From: Bacillota bacterium
GTDB lineage: Bacteria > Bacillota > Dethiobacteria > DTU022
Direction: 5' to 3'
Assembly (NCBI GenBank): GCA_029552125.1
Contig: JAKPEE010000159.1
Span: 1-35,925 of the forward strand
Length of the DNA stretch: 35,925 nt
Part shown: in pieces, positions 23,904 to 32,505 of the stretch
Numbering within the stretch: the first letter of the stretch is position 1
Layout: the number at the start of each line of letters is the position of its first letter
Made by a program: the position numbers and the translations under genes
Notes under the pieces: model-generated
Told to the model about the DNA's origin: nothing
Seen by the model: the letters and a program-made list of their open reading frames with translations, nothing else
Database searches by the model: none

Positions 23904-24523
23904 CGCATTTCCTCCTGCTCCTCCAGGGCTTCTTTTAAGATCCCTGCAAGCTCAGGGGTAAGGAATTCTGCTAAAATATCGGCAATGCCTTCTCTGCTAA
24001 AATCATAAAGGGCCCCGTCTGAACCCCCGATACGAAACCCTTTAGCTACTTTGGGGGAAGGGATAATCTCTACACCCTCTTTAAAACGGCTGGCCAGCTT
24101 CGCTTTCAGGCCGGCGCCCAGTTCTCTGGCCTCCTTCGAGGAAAGAACAATTTGAATTCCCCCGGCACCCTTCTCCGACCAGGCCGCGGCCGCCTCCAGG
24201 ATCAATTTTTCCGTTAAAGCAGGCGACAAAGCGGTATCCACCGCCTGATTAATGACTGCCTTAAACTGGCTGATTATTTGCTTTTCCAGGCCAATTAAAA
24301 TATCCCGGGCTGCCTGCTTTAAGGCCTCCCGGCCGGCAGCTTCTTTCTTCTTAATTTCATTTTCGGCCTGTAATCTATACGATTCGGCTTCAGCAACGGC
24401 TTTTTTAACTATCTGTTCAGCCTTCTCTTCGGCGCCGGCAATTATCTTCTTGGCCTCATTCTCTGCAGAAATAACCCCTTCATTTTTAATTTTCTCAATT
24501 AGTTCTTTAACCTGAATATTCAT
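23900..24523 (-). CDS. atpE: V/A-type ATPase subunit E (peripheral stalk)
   Basis: Peripheral stalk subunit, first gene of the V-ATPase operon. From the ATG at 24523 the 207 residues form a long charged N-terminal helix (IKNEGVISAENEAKKIIAGAEEKAEQIVKKAVAEAE, roughly 13-50, Ala/Glu/Lys-rich coiled coil), followed by a globular C-terminal domain with GIQIVLSSKEARELG and GFRIGGSDGALYDFSREGIADILAEFLTPEL, as in NtpE/AtpE. AAGG lies nine bases before this ATG; in-frame TTG and GTG codons at 24532 and 24529 are less well spaced. A partner G subunit (second stalk helix) is not encoded nearby. Confidence 0.9.
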   Translation of the reverse strand: MNIQVKELIEKIKNEGVISAENEAKKIIAGAEEKAEQIVKKAVAEAESYRLQAENEIKKKEAAGREALKQAARDILIGLEKQIISQFKAVINQAVDTALSPALTEKLILEAAAAWSEKGAGGIQIVLSSKEARELGAGLKAKLASRFKEGVEIIPSPKVAKGFRIGGSDGALYDFSREGIADILAEFLTPELAGILKEALEEQEEMR

Positions 24524-24630
24524 GTTCACCAACCTTCGGCAATAATTCTTACAAAAACTGGTTCATTTGAGCTGAAATTGGCATAATCAAACGCTGTTCA
24601 GACGCTTGGTTGTTTCTTATCTAAGGTCAT

Positions 24631-24660
24631 ACCATACCACATGTTAAGAGGGAGTGTCAA
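24631..24660 (-). promoter_or_regulatory. sigma-A promoter of the V-ATPase operon
   Basis: TTGACA (24660-24655), 18 bp, TATGGT (24636-24631) with TGG before it, an extended -10. This perfect -35 lies about 100 bp before atpE, so the ATPase operon has its own vegetative promoter separate from glyA-upp-comEB. The leader of about 100 bases contains no structure I recognise. Confidence 0.72.
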
Positions 24661-24742
24661 TTCCGGGCTTGCTTAAACAACCACCGGCAGTGCGTAGTAT
24701 AAACAGAAAATATGATAAATGGCCAGATATCCACCGCACTAT

Positions 24743-25189
24743 CTAGCAAACACGGTATGCTACCATCTTGCCGTTAATATCCAAATATTTTACCTCTTCA
24801 ATCATGGCGTTTTTAATCATCCGCCGGCACATCAGGCAGGGCTCTCCCGAGGCAAAAGATCCGTCAGAGCTGAAACCGGCTATATAAATGGTCGAGCCTT
24901 TCATCATCACCGGGTCGCCGTTGATAATAGCATTCTGCTCGGCATGTACAGCTACACACAGCTCATAGCGCTCGCCTTTAGGCACGTTTAGCGCCTGGCG
25001 GGTACATATTCCTGTATCGAGACAATTTGCTTCCCCTCTGGCCGAACCGTTAAACCCGGTACTGACAATGACCCTATCTTTAACGATTATGGCGCCATAG
25101 CGCCTTCTTAAGCAGGTCGATCGTTTTGAGATCACCTGGGCAATCTCTAAAAAATAGTCATCCCAGCCAGGTCTGTTATTTGCGGACAT
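24743..25189 (-). CDS. comEB: dCMP deaminase (ComEB-like)
   Basis: Zinc-dependent deoxycytidylate deaminase that makes dUMP for dTMP synthesis. The 148 residues contain the zinc site His in AVHAEQNAIING (catalytic Glu beside it) and the two cysteines in GEPCLMCRRMIKN. The N-terminus WDDYFLEIAQVISKRSTCLRRRYGAIIVKD is typical of the ComEB/DCTD group, with an extra Cys/His set for a second zinc site. ATG start after a GGAG-type site. It follows upp by 14 bp, so the two pyrimidine-salvage genes are probably co-transcribed. The name ComEB comes from the Bacillus competence operon, but the biochemical role is nucleotide metabolism. Confidence 0.9.
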   Translation of the reverse strand: MSANNRPGWDDYFLEIAQVISKRSTCLRRRYGAIIVKDRVIVSTGFNGSARGEANCLDTGICTRQALNVPKGERYELCVAVHAEQNAIINGDPVMMKGSTIYIAGFSSDGSFASGEPCLMCRRMIKNAMIEEVKYLDINGKMVAYRVC

Positions 25190-25203
25190 GCGTACACTCC
25201 TTA

Positions 25204-25833
25204 CTATTCTGTCCCGAAGAGGCGGTCTCCGGCATCTCCCAACCCGGGAACGATATAGGCTTTATCATTCAACTTCTCGTCAATAGCTGTGAGAAATATC
25301 TGCACCTCGGGATGGTTATGCCGCAGCGTATGAAGTCCTTCAGGTGAAGCAATGAGGCTAAGCAGCTTGATCCGCCTTACTCCCCTCTTTTTTAGAGCGA
25401 CAATAGCATGGGCGGCTGAACCCCCTGTAGCGAGCATCGGTTCTAAAAGAAAACATTCGCCCTGCTCAACTCCATGGGGAAGTTTACAGTAGTATTCCAC
25501 GGGCTCAAAGGTCTCATGATCGCGGTAAAGGCCGATATGACCGGCTTTGGCATTGGGAAACATGCGCAACGCCCCGGTCAACATGCCCAGGCCCGCTCTT
25601 AACACGGCTATAAACACAGGCTGAGGGCCGCTTATGACTCGTCCAGTTGTGCCGGATACAGGTGTTTCCAGTTGAATTTCCTTTAGCGGCATGTCACGAG
25701 TGGCTTCATAGAGCATCAGGGCAGTAATCTCTTCTACCAGTTCACGAAACTTCCATGGTTCAGTTTCTTTCTGGCGGCACCGGGTCAGCTTATCCTGGAC
25801 CAGCGGGTGGTTTACAACAACAACATGCTCCAT
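25204..25833 (-). CDS. upp: uracil phosphoribosyltransferase
   Basis: Pyrimidine salvage enzyme: uracil + PRPP to UMP. At 209 residues it is full length. Family blocks are NHPLVQDKLTRCRQKETEPWKFRELVEEI, FIAVLRAGLGMLTG, the PRPP-binding loop EPMLATGGSAAHAI (the usual Asp-Pro-Met-Leu-Ala-Thr-Gly-Gly motif with Glu in place of Asp) and the uracil-binding C-terminus YIVPGLGDAGDRLFGTE. It lies between glyA and comEB; glyA-upp followed by the ATP synthase operon is the Bacillus arrangement. The ATG is about 20 bp after the glyA-side start region in the direction of transcription, consistent with co-transcription. Confidence 0.96.
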   Translation of the reverse strand: MEHVVVVNHPLVQDKLTRCRQKETEPWKFRELVEEITALMLYEATRDMPLKEIQLETPVSGTTGRVISGPQPVFIAVLRAGLGMLTGALRMFPNAKAGHIGLYRDHETFEPVEYYCKLPHGVEQGECFLLEPMLATGGSAAHAIVALKKRGVRRIKLLSLIASPEGLHTLRHNHPEVQIFLTAIDEKLNDKAYIVPGLGDAGDRLFGTE

Positions 25834-25853
25834 TATCAGTTTAGGCTCCCTCG

Positions 25854-27119
25854 CTAATATATTGGAAAATCACTGCATAACTGGCTTACCTGCTTTTTCA
25901 CCCGCTCCAGATTCCCGGGATAATGGCGGCTTTCCAAAGTTTCATGAATCAGGCGGCCGATTAACTCCATCTCCTGCGGTCCCATGCCCCGGGAGGTCAC
26001 GACCGGGGTCCCGAGACGCAAGCCGCTGGTAACCCGGCGATTCTGGGGATCGAAGGGAATCGCATTTTTATTGGCGGTAATACCAACCTGGTCTAAGAGC
26101 CTTTCCGCCTCCAAGCCGGTTATCCCTCTGGAGCGGAGATCCAGCAGGATCATATGGGTATCCGTACCCCCGGTTACCACGTGGTAACCATAATCCATCA
26201 GAATTTGAGCCAGAACCGCGGCATTTTCCAGCACTTTTTTTTGATAAGCAATAAATTCCGGAGTTTGCGCTTCTTTAAAAGCTACCGCTTTGGCGGCAAT
26301 AACATGCATCAACGGCCCCCCCTGCAGCCCGGGGAAAACGGCTTTATCAATAGCAGCAGCATATTCGCGCCGGCACAGGATAAACCCTCCCCTGGGGCCG
26401 CGCAGGGTTTTATGGGTAGTAGAGGTAACAACATGGGCCAAAGGAACCGGATTAGGGTGAAGCCCCGCGGCGATTAGACCGGCCACATGAGCCATATCAA
26501 CCATAAAAAAAGCGCCGGTTTCATGAGCAATTCCGGCAAAAGCGCTGAAATCAATGTGGCGCGGATAGGCACTGGCTCCGGCGATAATCAGCCGGGGCCG
26601 CACTTTTAACGCCAGAGACCTGACCTGATCGAGGTCGATTAAACCCGATGCCCGGTCCACGCCGTAACTGTAGGCCCGGTAATAGCGTCCGGTAATACTG
26701 GCGGGGGCTCCATGGGTCAAGTGGCCTCCATGGGCCAGATCCATGCCAAGTATAGAATCGCCGGGTTTTAATAAGGCCACATAAACAGCAAGATTGGCCG
26801 GCGCGCCGGCGTGGGGCTGGACGTTGGCATGCTCTGCTCCAAATAGGGCCATAGCCCGCCTGCAGGCCAGCTCTTCCGCGGCATCAACATACTCACAACC
26901 CCCGTAATAGCGGGCTTTGGGGTAGCCTTCCGCATATTTGTTGGTTAAAATTGAACCCTGAACCTGGAGTACCGCCCTGCTTGCTATATTTTCTGAAGCG
27001 ATTAATTCCAGGCGGGATTGCTGACGCAGTAATTCTTTCTCAATGATGGCGGCAATTTCCGGGTCAGTTTGACCCAGCGCGTCGGTACTGTCTTTATCCT
27101 GGTATGACAACCTGCCCAT
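25854..27119 (-). CDS. glyA: serine hydroxymethyltransferase
   Basis: PLP enzyme that interconverts serine and glycine and charges tetrahydrofolate with a one-carbon unit. The 421 residues include [41 protein letters not shown], the PLP-binding Lys237 in [15 protein letters not shown] and the C-terminal [17 protein letters not shown]. The usual QPHSGAQAN loop reads QPHAGAPAN here, two substitutions near the cofactor phosphate; all other catalytic positions that I can see are standard. It lies 25 bp after rpiB and 20 bp before upp. Confidence 0.96.
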   Translation of the reverse strand: MGRLSYQDKDSTDALGQTDPEIAAIIEKELLRQQSRLELIASENIASRAVLQVQGSILTNKYAEGYPKARYYGGCEYVDAAEELACRRAMALFGAEHANVQPHAGAPANLAVYVALLKPGDSILGMDLAHGGHLTHGAPASITGRYYRAYSYGVDRASGLIDLDQVRSLALKVRPRLIIAGASAYPRHIDFSAFAGIAHETGAFFMVDMAHVAGLIAAGLHPNPVPLAHVVTSTTHKTLRGPRGGFILCRREYAAAIDKAVFPGLQGGPLMHVIAAKAVAFKEAQTPEFIAYQKKVLENAAVLAQILMDYGYHVVTGGTDTHMILLDLRSRGITGLEAERLLDQVGITANKNAIPFDPQNRRVTSGLRLGTPVVTSRGMGPQEMELIGRLIHETLESRHYPGNLERVKKQVSQLCSDFPIY

Positions 27120-27144
27120 TCCTTTGCTCCCTTCACCGCACTAA

Positions 27145-27600
27145 TCAATAAAAATTACGCTCGCTTTTTTCAATCATGGCTATTTTATTAATCCTGTTTT
27201 GATGGCGGCCCCCGGAAAACGGAGTTTTTAAAAAAATGTCGACTATCTCCAACGCCAGTCCGGGGCCGGTAACCCTGGCACCCAAAGTTAAAATGTTGGC
27301 ATCATTATGTTCCCTGGCGCACCGGGCGGTGTAGGAATCCCCACATAAAGCCGCCCTGATCCCGGTATATTTACAGGCTGCAATAGCCATGCCTACGCCG
27401 GTGCCGCAAATTAAAATCCCATATTGAAATTCGCCCGTTTTAATGCCCCGGGCTACAGGGACAACTATATCGGGATAGTCAACGCTGTTTTCACAAAAGG
27501 TGCCGAAATCGGTAAAATCAATTTCCTTCTCCCGCAGAAATGCCTTAACCTTTTCTTTTAAAGGAAAACCGGCATGGTCACTGCCCAGAGCGACCTTCAT
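27145..27600 (-). CDS. rpiB: ribose-5-phosphate isomerase B
   Basis: Sugar-phosphate isomerase of the RpiB/LacAB fold that interconverts ribose 5-phosphate and ribulose 5-phosphate. The 151 residues show MKVALGSDHAGFPLKEKVK, VDYPDIVVPVARGI, the active-site segment GILICGTGVGMAIAACKYTGIRAALCGD with its catalytic Cys, and REHNDANILTLGARV. ATG start after AGGAGG; the N-terminus overlaps the end of ywlE by 23 bp. The ywlC-ywlE-rpiB-glyA-upp series is conserved with Bacillus. The C-terminal tail (about 15 residues, basic) is longer than usual but not remarkable. Confidence 0.94.
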   Translation of the reverse strand: MKVALGSDHAGFPLKEKVKAFLREKEIDFTDFGTFCENSVDYPDIVVPVARGIKTGEFQYGILICGTGVGMAIAACKYTGIRAALCGDSYTARCAREHNDANILTLGARVTGPGLALEIVDIFLKTPFSGGRHQNRINKIAMIEKSERNFY

Positions 27601-28069
27601 CGACGCCGCCTCCTTTCAACCTGTTCATAAGTTTCGCGATACTTTCACGAATTTCCTCCAGGGTGTGCCGGTATTTTACTAAAGAGCAACCAAAAGGATC
27701 CGCTATGTCGAGGTTTGAAGCGTTAATGCCGGCATATTCTTTTAATAGATACGTTTTCGCTCTGGCTTGCGGAAAACGTGCCAGCAAAGCTTCCTTATGC
27801 CCGGCGGTCATGACCAGAATTAATTCTGCTTTCTCCACCAGCGCATCGTCCAGGAGGGCGGCTTCGTGGGCAGAGACATCCACCCCTTCTTCTGACAGTA
27901 ATGTATGGACATGCTCCGAAGCTTGATCGCCGGGAATGGCAGCCAGGCCTGCTGAAGAAATTTCCAGTTCGCGGCCGTCCCCTTCCTGCTCCCAGTAATG
28001 TCGCAACAAGGCTTCCGCCATAACGCTGCGGCAGGTATTCCCTGTGCAGACAAAAAGAATATTGGGCAT
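27578..28069 (-). CDS. ywlE: protein-arginine-phosphatase YwlE (low-molecular-weight phosphatase family)
   Basis: Phosphatase that removes phosphate from arginine residues placed by McsB and so counters McsB/ClpCP protein turnover. The 163 residues carry the P-loop VCTGNTCRSVMAEALL; the Thr after Asn (T in GNTCR) is the residue that marks arginine-phosphatase specificity, where tyrosine phosphatases have Ile or Leu. The general acid lies in DIADPFG. An unusual Val stands after CRS, where YwlE usually has Pro. It sits between ywlC and rpiB as in Bacillus. mcsB is not in the window, so the activity is assigned by motif. Confidence 0.88.
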   Translation of the reverse strand: MPNILFVCTGNTCRSVMAEALLRHYWEQEGDGRELEISSAGLAAIPGDQASEHVHTLLSEEGVDVSAHEAALLDDALVEKAELILVMTAGHKEALLARFPQARAKTYLLKEYAGINASNLDIADPFGCSLVKYRHTLEEIRESIAKLMNRLKGGGVDEGRSGQ

Positions 28070-28085
28070 CTAAATCTCCTTCCCT

Positions 28086-29099
28086 TTAAACACGAATTAC
28101 GCGAAAAGCGGCTTTCCCGAGCCGGTTCATTACCGCCACGCCAAGACCCCGGGAAGCGATCCCCTCGGCCAGGATAACACCGGCTTTAAGGGCATCACAG
28201 CGGCGCAAACTCCTGAAAAGATGGCGGGAAATGTTTTCGACATCATCATCCCCCTGCTGATTCAAAAAATCAGCGAGCAGGCATACTTTCAAACCTCTCC
28301 GCTCATAGAAATTCGCTAAAATATGCAGCAGGCGTCTTCGCCTGGAAGGCGGCCCGGTCACTAAAATTAACGGCGCCCGGGGGGCGTAATGGCGGTATTT
28401 CATTCCCGGGGAAGGCGGTATGCTAACTCCTTTCCAGGAGGCCTGAAAAACCGGTTCGCCCAGGGCGGAAGTCAAAGCTTCCCGCGTAATACCACCCGGC
28501 CGTAGAATTACGGCACGGGGGCCGGTTAAATCCAGCACAGTGGATTCCACCCCGATCCGGCAGGTTCCACCGTCCAGCACTGCATCAATCCGTCCGGCCA
28601 GGTCTTCCAGCACGCAGCGCGCACTGGTGGGACTGGGGCGGCCGGAACGATTGGCGCTGGGGGCTGCAATCGGGACCCCGGCAGTGCGTATTAGCTCGAG
28701 AGCTACTGGATGAGACGGCATGCGGACAGCTACAGTCGGCAGCCCCGCGCTGACCAGGTCAGGCACAGCGCTGCTGCGGGGCAGGACAAGGCTAAGGGGC
28801 CCCGGCCAAAACCGTTCCATTAAAAAATGAGCACGTTCCGGGACGGAAGAAGCAACCCGGTAGACCTGCTCCCTGTCCGAAACATGAACAATAAGGGGAT
28901 TATCCGATGGACGCCCTTTGGCTGAGAATATGCGGGCTACAGCGGCTGGATCGCTGGCAGAGGCGCCCAACCCGTATACAGTTTCCGTGGGGAACGCTAC
29001 CAGGCCGCCTGCGCGGATGATTTCAGCAGCTTTGCGTATAGCCGGGAAGTCCGATCTTAACCAAAGCGTTCCTTTTAGTGGCGATAAGGTCTTCTCCAT
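28086..29099 (-). CDS. ywlC: L-threonylcarbamoyladenylate synthase (Sua5/YwlC)
   Basis: Makes threonylcarbamoyl-AMP for the t6A37 modification of ANN-reading tRNAs such as the tRNA-Thr in this window. The 337-residue protein is the long Sua5 form: a YrdC domain (about 15-210, with GGLVAFPTETVYGLGASA, SAKGRPSDNPLIVHV and the SPTSARCV region) and a C-terminal Sua5 domain entered by SPGMKYRHYAPRAPL. I use the ATG at 29099; a GTG one codon earlier is nearly on top of the AAGGGG site. It is 16 bp before ywlE and downstream of the Na+/phosphate symporter gene. Confidence 0.94.
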   Translation of the reverse strand: MEKTLSPLKGTLWLRSDFPAIRKAAEIIRAGGLVAFPTETVYGLGASASDPAAVARIFSAKGRPSDNPLIVHVSDREQVYRVASSVPERAHFLMERFWPGPLSLVLPRSSAVPDLVSAGLPTVAVRMPSHPVALELIRTAGVPIAAPSANRSGRPSPTSARCVLEDLAGRIDAVLDGGTCRIGVESTVLDLTGPRAVILRPGGITREALTSALGEPVFQASWKGVSIPPSPGMKYRHYAPRAPLILVTGPPSRRRRLLHILANFYERRGLKVCLLADFLNQQGDDDVENISRHLFRSLRRCDALKAGVILAEGIASRGLGVAVMNRLGKAAFRVIRV

Positions 29100-29187
29100 C
29101 ACTACCCCTTTTGGAAGTCGCCGGCTGTAAACATGCCCTCACCTGATTACGATAACCGAAACCCGGGGAATTTATGAGACCATAATT

Positions 29188-30795
29188 TCAAAATTCTTCC
29201 ACTACCAGTTGGGCTATGTTGGTGGCATGGTCGGCAATCCGTTCCAGATTGCTGATTACATCCAGGTAAATTACTCCCGAAGAAGGAGAACATTTTTTAG
29301 AATTTATTCTTTCAATATGTTTTTTACGTAATATTTTCTCAAAGAGGTCAACAGCATCATCTTCTTTGATTACTTCCGCAGCCAGAGCTTTATCTTCGGT
29401 CTCCAGCGATATTCCAGATTTATCCAACATTTCGGAGACCTTTTCATAAAGCATCTCAATTTCGGAAATGGCTTCGTCGGAAAATGAGAGGCGTTCATCA
29501 TTACGTATTTCCGCCAGTTGCAGAATATTTTTGGCATGGTCCCCGATACGTTCATAATCATTGGCCGCAGACATAAAACCCCCGATGATCTTGGATTGCT
29601 GCTTGGTTAAAGAGTGTTGCGACAGCTCGGCCAGGTATACATTTAACTCTTTTTCCAGCCCGTCCAGCAAATCTTCCATCTGTTCGATATGCATAGATTT
29701 TTTTAGATCGTTTTTAATGAGAGTTTGAATTGAATCAGCGACCATTTCCCGGGCAATACCGGACATGCGCAATAGTTCCTTTTTGCTGCTGCTGATGGCG
29801 GCTGCCGGGGTTTTCAGCATGCGAGGATCAAGATACTTGGGACCTATATCCAGTTGTTCTTCGGGTCCTGGTGCTACGACGCATACCAGCCTGGTAAAAT
29901 ACCTTAAGAAAACCAAAAAGATGATACTGTTGAAAACGTTGAACAGGGTGTGCGCGTTGGCTATCTGCCGGGGCACAGAGAAGGCGGTATGCCTGACCAA
30001 ATCGGTAAAAGGGCCGATGAGCAGAAGGGCAAAGACGACACCGATCACATTAAAAAGAACATGGGCTATGGCAGTGCGGCGGGCGGCCAGGTTGGCGCCG
30101 ATGCTGGCCAGCATGGCGGTAATACAGGTGCCGATATTAGAGCCCAGAACCAGAGGGACAGCCGATTCAATTGAAAGGATACCTTCGCCGGCCATGGCGA
30201 TAATTATACCGGTAACGGCGCTGCTGCTCTGGATCAAGGCGGTAAAGAGGGTGCCGCAAAGTACGCCCAGAAGGGGAATATCAGCAAAGCGGACCAGGAG
30301 AAATTTAAATGACTCGAGGTCTTTCAAGGGGGACATGCCGTCCGACATAATCATCATGCCCAGAAAAAGCAGGCCGAAGCCAAGGATAGCCTGTCCAAGA
30401 TAACGCTGCAGGCGCCGGCGACCGAAGAAATTTAAAATAGAGCCTATTCCGATAGCAGGGAAGGTCATGGCATAAATATTAAAGGATACTATCTGGGCGG
30501 TGACCGTGGTGCCGATATTGGCTCCGATAATTACACTGATGGCTTGCGCAAGAGTCATAAAACCGGCATTGGCAAAACCGACCACCATTACTGCGGTGCT
30601 GCCGCTGCTTTGAATCAGCAAAGTAACTAACAATCCGGTTAATACGCCGATAACCGGGCGGTTAGTGAGAATTTCGAGAATGCGGCGAAGCCTGTCACCG
30701 GCCGCTTTCTGCATCCCCGAGGCCATCATTTGCATCCCGAACAAAAAAAGACCGAGACCTCCCAAAGTCTTGGCGGCAATTTCCCAGTACAACAT
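29188..30795 (-). CDS. Na+/phosphate cotransporter (NptA/PNaS type) with PhoU-like domain
   Basis: Sodium-dependent phosphate symporter, 535 residues. The membrane half (about 1-330) is an inverted repeat with the family motifs QSSGSTAVMVVGFANAG and QSSSAVTGIIIAMAGEG, plus GANIGTTVTAQI and GSNIGTCITAML. The cytoplasmic C-terminal part (about 340-535) is a helical PhoU-like domain (GGFMSAANDYERIGDHAKNI and VISNLERIADHATNIAQL, each with the E-R-I-x-D-H metal motif). GGGAGG precedes the ATG. It is inserted between spoIIR and ywlC relative to the Bacillus order and may be co-transcribed with them. A Na+ gradient made by the nearby ATPase could drive it; that link is inference. Confidence 0.92.
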   Translation of the reverse strand: MLYWEIAAKTLGGLGLFLFGMQMMASGMQKAAGDRLRRILEILTNRPVIGVLTGLLVTLLIQSSGSTAVMVVGFANAGFMTLAQAISVIIGANIGTTVTAQIVSFNIYAMTFPAIGIGSILNFFGRRRLQRYLGQAILGFGLLFLGMMIMSDGMSPLKDLESFKFLLVRFADIPLLGVLCGTLFTALIQSSSAVTGIIIAMAGEGILSIESAVPLVLGSNIGTCITAMLASIGANLAARRTAIAHVLFNVIGVVFALLLIGPFTDLVRHTAFSVPRQIANAHTLFNVFNSIIFLVFLRYFTRLVCVVAPGPEEQLDIGPKYLDPRMLKTPAAAISSSKKELLRMSGIAREMVADSIQTLIKNDLKKSMHIEQMEDLLDGLEKELNVYLAELSQHSLTKQQSKIIGGFMSAANDYERIGDHAKNILQLAEIRNDERLSFSDEAISEIEMLYEKVSEMLDKSGISLETEDKALAAEVIKEDDAVDLFEKILRKKHIERINSKKCSPSSGVIYLDVISNLERIADHATNIAQLVVEEF

Positions 30796-30870
30796 CTAAC
30801 CTCCCGGGTCTGTCCGGCTCATGGCCTATCTATATACCCATTCCCATTATAATTGAACCGGGAGACTTTT

Positions 30871-31533
30871 TCAATTGCTTCTAAACCAGCGCTCAATTCT
30901 TTCGCCGATAAATGATTTCCAGGCCCGCTGGTTTTTATGCTCAGACCCTGTTTGGCAAGAGGCATCGCTGTTTTCCGGTCCCTCCACCTGGCAGTCCGGG
31001 GATACTTTAACTTCGGCTGCAGCCGGCGCTTCGGCATAAGGAAGGCATAAAGGCGGAAATAAAAGGCACCACCAGTTGTCCCCTTGTCCTGCACCGATCA
31101 CTACTTTTAGCGCGTTATATTCACCGGGAGGATAGATAAAACGGCCGTAAGAACGCAGGGGAAAATGCTCCCGCCCCAGGGATACGGATATGGGGACAGG
31201 ACTGCCCAGCCTGGTATCAGCATATTGTTGCAACTGTTGCTCAAACTTTTCTTTATTCGCTTCAAGATAGAATAAGGGATTGCTGCCAACCCAGTTGGAT
31301 TTATCTTCAACAAGCAGGTTTTGCAATTTCCTTACCAGATCCATCTTGAACGATTGGCTGGCCGGATCATTGCTGTCGGCAATGACATGAAGTCGCACCG
31401 TAGAATGATCAACAGGCGCAACAGACCAAAAGTTTCCGCTTGCTTTATCCCCGAAAGCTTCCATCAGAGTTGTGGTAGAGAACAGCAAAAGAGTGATCGC
31501 GACGGCGCTAATTGCCTTAGTTACCGGATTCAT
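30871..31533 (-). CDS. spoIIR: stage II sporulation protein R (SpoIIR)
   Basis: Forespore-made secreted signal that triggers SpoIIGA to process pro-sigma-E in the mother cell. The 220 residues start with a signal/anchor helix (about 6-27) followed by the SpoIIR core: VRLHVIADSNDPASQSFKMDLVRKL, LGREHFPLRSYGRFIYPPGEYNALKVVIG and the hallmark GDNWWCLLFPPLCL with its Cys pair. The C-terminal 50 residues are variable. AAGGAG lies seven bases before the ATG, which overlaps the sigma-factor gene by 17 bp, so both are co-transcribed from the sigma-F-like promoter upstream. Expression in the forespore follows. Confidence 0.94.
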   Translation of the reverse strand: MNPVTKAISAVAITLLLFSTTTLMEAFGDKASGNFWSVAPVDHSTVRLHVIADSNDPASQSFKMDLVRKLQNLLVEDKSNWVGSNPLFYLEANKEKFEQQLQQYADTRLGSPVPISVSLGREHFPLRSYGRFIYPPGEYNALKVVIGAGQGDNWWCLLFPPLCLPYAEAPAAAEVKVSPDCQVEGPENSDASCQTGSEHKNQRAWKSFIGERIERWFRSN

Positions 31534-32335
31534 GTCGAACTCCTTCCGCTAAGCGCTCCTGCCTGTAATATCCCCGGATTAATTCCAGGGCCGCTTTCTC
31601 AATTCGTGATACCTGCGCCTGAGAAATGCCTACTTGCCTGGCAATCTCTACTTGTGTTTTGCCTTCAAAAAAACGGGCTTCAAGAATCTGTCGCTCCCGT
31701 GGTTGCAGCCGTGCCAGCGCCTCTTGCAGGGCCAGGTTTTCCAACCACTTTTCTGAACAGCTATCCTGATCACTAATCGTATCCATAACATAAACCGGGT
31801 CAGTGCTGTCATTAAAGACCGGATCGTAAAGCGATAAAGGCTCCTGGGTAGCGTTATAAGCAAATACAACCTCTTCCGGCGTTAAATCCAAAGCTTCAGC
31901 CAGTTCCCCTACTTTAGGCTCCCGGCAGTTTGTTTGGATTAGTTCTTCACGGGCCTGCTGGACCCGGTGGGACATATTCTTGATGGAACGGCTGATATGA
32001 ATACTGTTATTATCTCTCAGATAGCGCTTTATTTCTCCGATGACCATGGGTACGGCATAAGTAGAAAAATTTACTTCATGTTCCAGTTGAAAATTATCTA
32101 TGGCTTTCAGCAATCCGATGCAGCCAACCTGGAACAAATCATCCAGCGATTCTCCTCTGTTTTTAAAACGCTGTAATATACTTAAGACCAGCCGTATATT
32201 TCCTTCAACAAGGGCTTCCCGGGCCCGTTGATCGCCTTTTTTAACCCTCTTAAAAAGCGCCTTCATTTCCCGGCTGGAAAGAGTGGAAAGTTTATATGTA
32301 TTCACACCGCTCAATTGCACCTTATTGGTAAGCAC
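31517..32335 (-). CDS. sigG: sporulation sigma factor, SigG type
   Basis: Sigma-70-family factor of 272 residues, closest by eye to sigma-G. The N-terminus NKVQLSGVNTYKLSTLSSREM parallels the sigma-G start (NKVEICGVDTSKLPVL), which sigma-F lacks. Region 2 has DDLFQVGCIGLLKAIDNF and FSTYAVPMVIGEIKRYLRDNN; region 3 to 4 has DPVYVMDTISDQ and VEIARQVGISQAQVSRIEKAALE. GTG start with AAGGAGG ten bases upstream. The gene is normally found behind spoIIGA-sigE; here it overlaps spoIIR instead. It could be the only sigma-G or a second copy, which cannot be decided from this window. Confidence 0.85.
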   Translation of the reverse strand: MLTNKVQLSGVNTYKLSTLSSREMKALFKRVKKGDQRAREALVEGNIRLVLSILQRFKNRGESLDDLFQVGCIGLLKAIDNFQLEHEVNFSTYAVPMVIGEIKRYLRDNNSIHISRSIKNMSHRVQQAREELIQTNCREPKVGELAEALDLTPEEVVFAYNATQEPLSLYDPVFNDSTDPVYVMDTISDQDSCSEKWLENLALQEALARLQPRERQILEARFFEGKTQVEIARQVGISQAQVSRIEKAALELIRGYYRQERLAEGVRHESGN

Positions 32336-32358
32336 GGGCTTTCTCCCTCCTTACCCAT

Positions 32359-32387
32359 ATTATTGCCATTATCTGTATAAGTTAGAC
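32359..32387 (-). promoter_or_regulatory. sigma-F-like promoter of sigG-spoIIR
   Basis: GTCTA (32387-32383), 15 bp, GGCAATAAT (32367-32359). The -10 fully fits GGnnAnAnT and the -35 differs from GYWTA at one position. sigG and spoIIR are both sigma-F genes in Bacillus, so a shared forespore promoter makes sense. Confidence 0.6.
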
Positions 32388-32447
32388 ATATGGCAGTAAT
32401 CGTGGTTGAAAAAGTGAGTAGAATTCCGGAGGCAGGAGAGAGGAGGC

Positions 32448-32505
32448 AAAAAAAGAATAAACCCAAATGAGATCGGAGGAAGAGACCTTTATGCCTCCAC
32501 TTGGG
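32448..32505 (-). terminator. possible terminator for transcripts running antisense through nikR
   Basis: On the minus strand CCCAA (32505-32501) and GGAGG (32498-32494) pair with CCTCC (32479-32475) and TTGGG (32466-32462), with an unequal internal loop. TTTATTCTTTTTTT follows. It would stop prfA-prmC mRNA before the sigG promoter. The rest of the 390-bp gap 32336-32725 shows no gene of substance and no nikR promoter that I trust. Confidence 0.4.
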
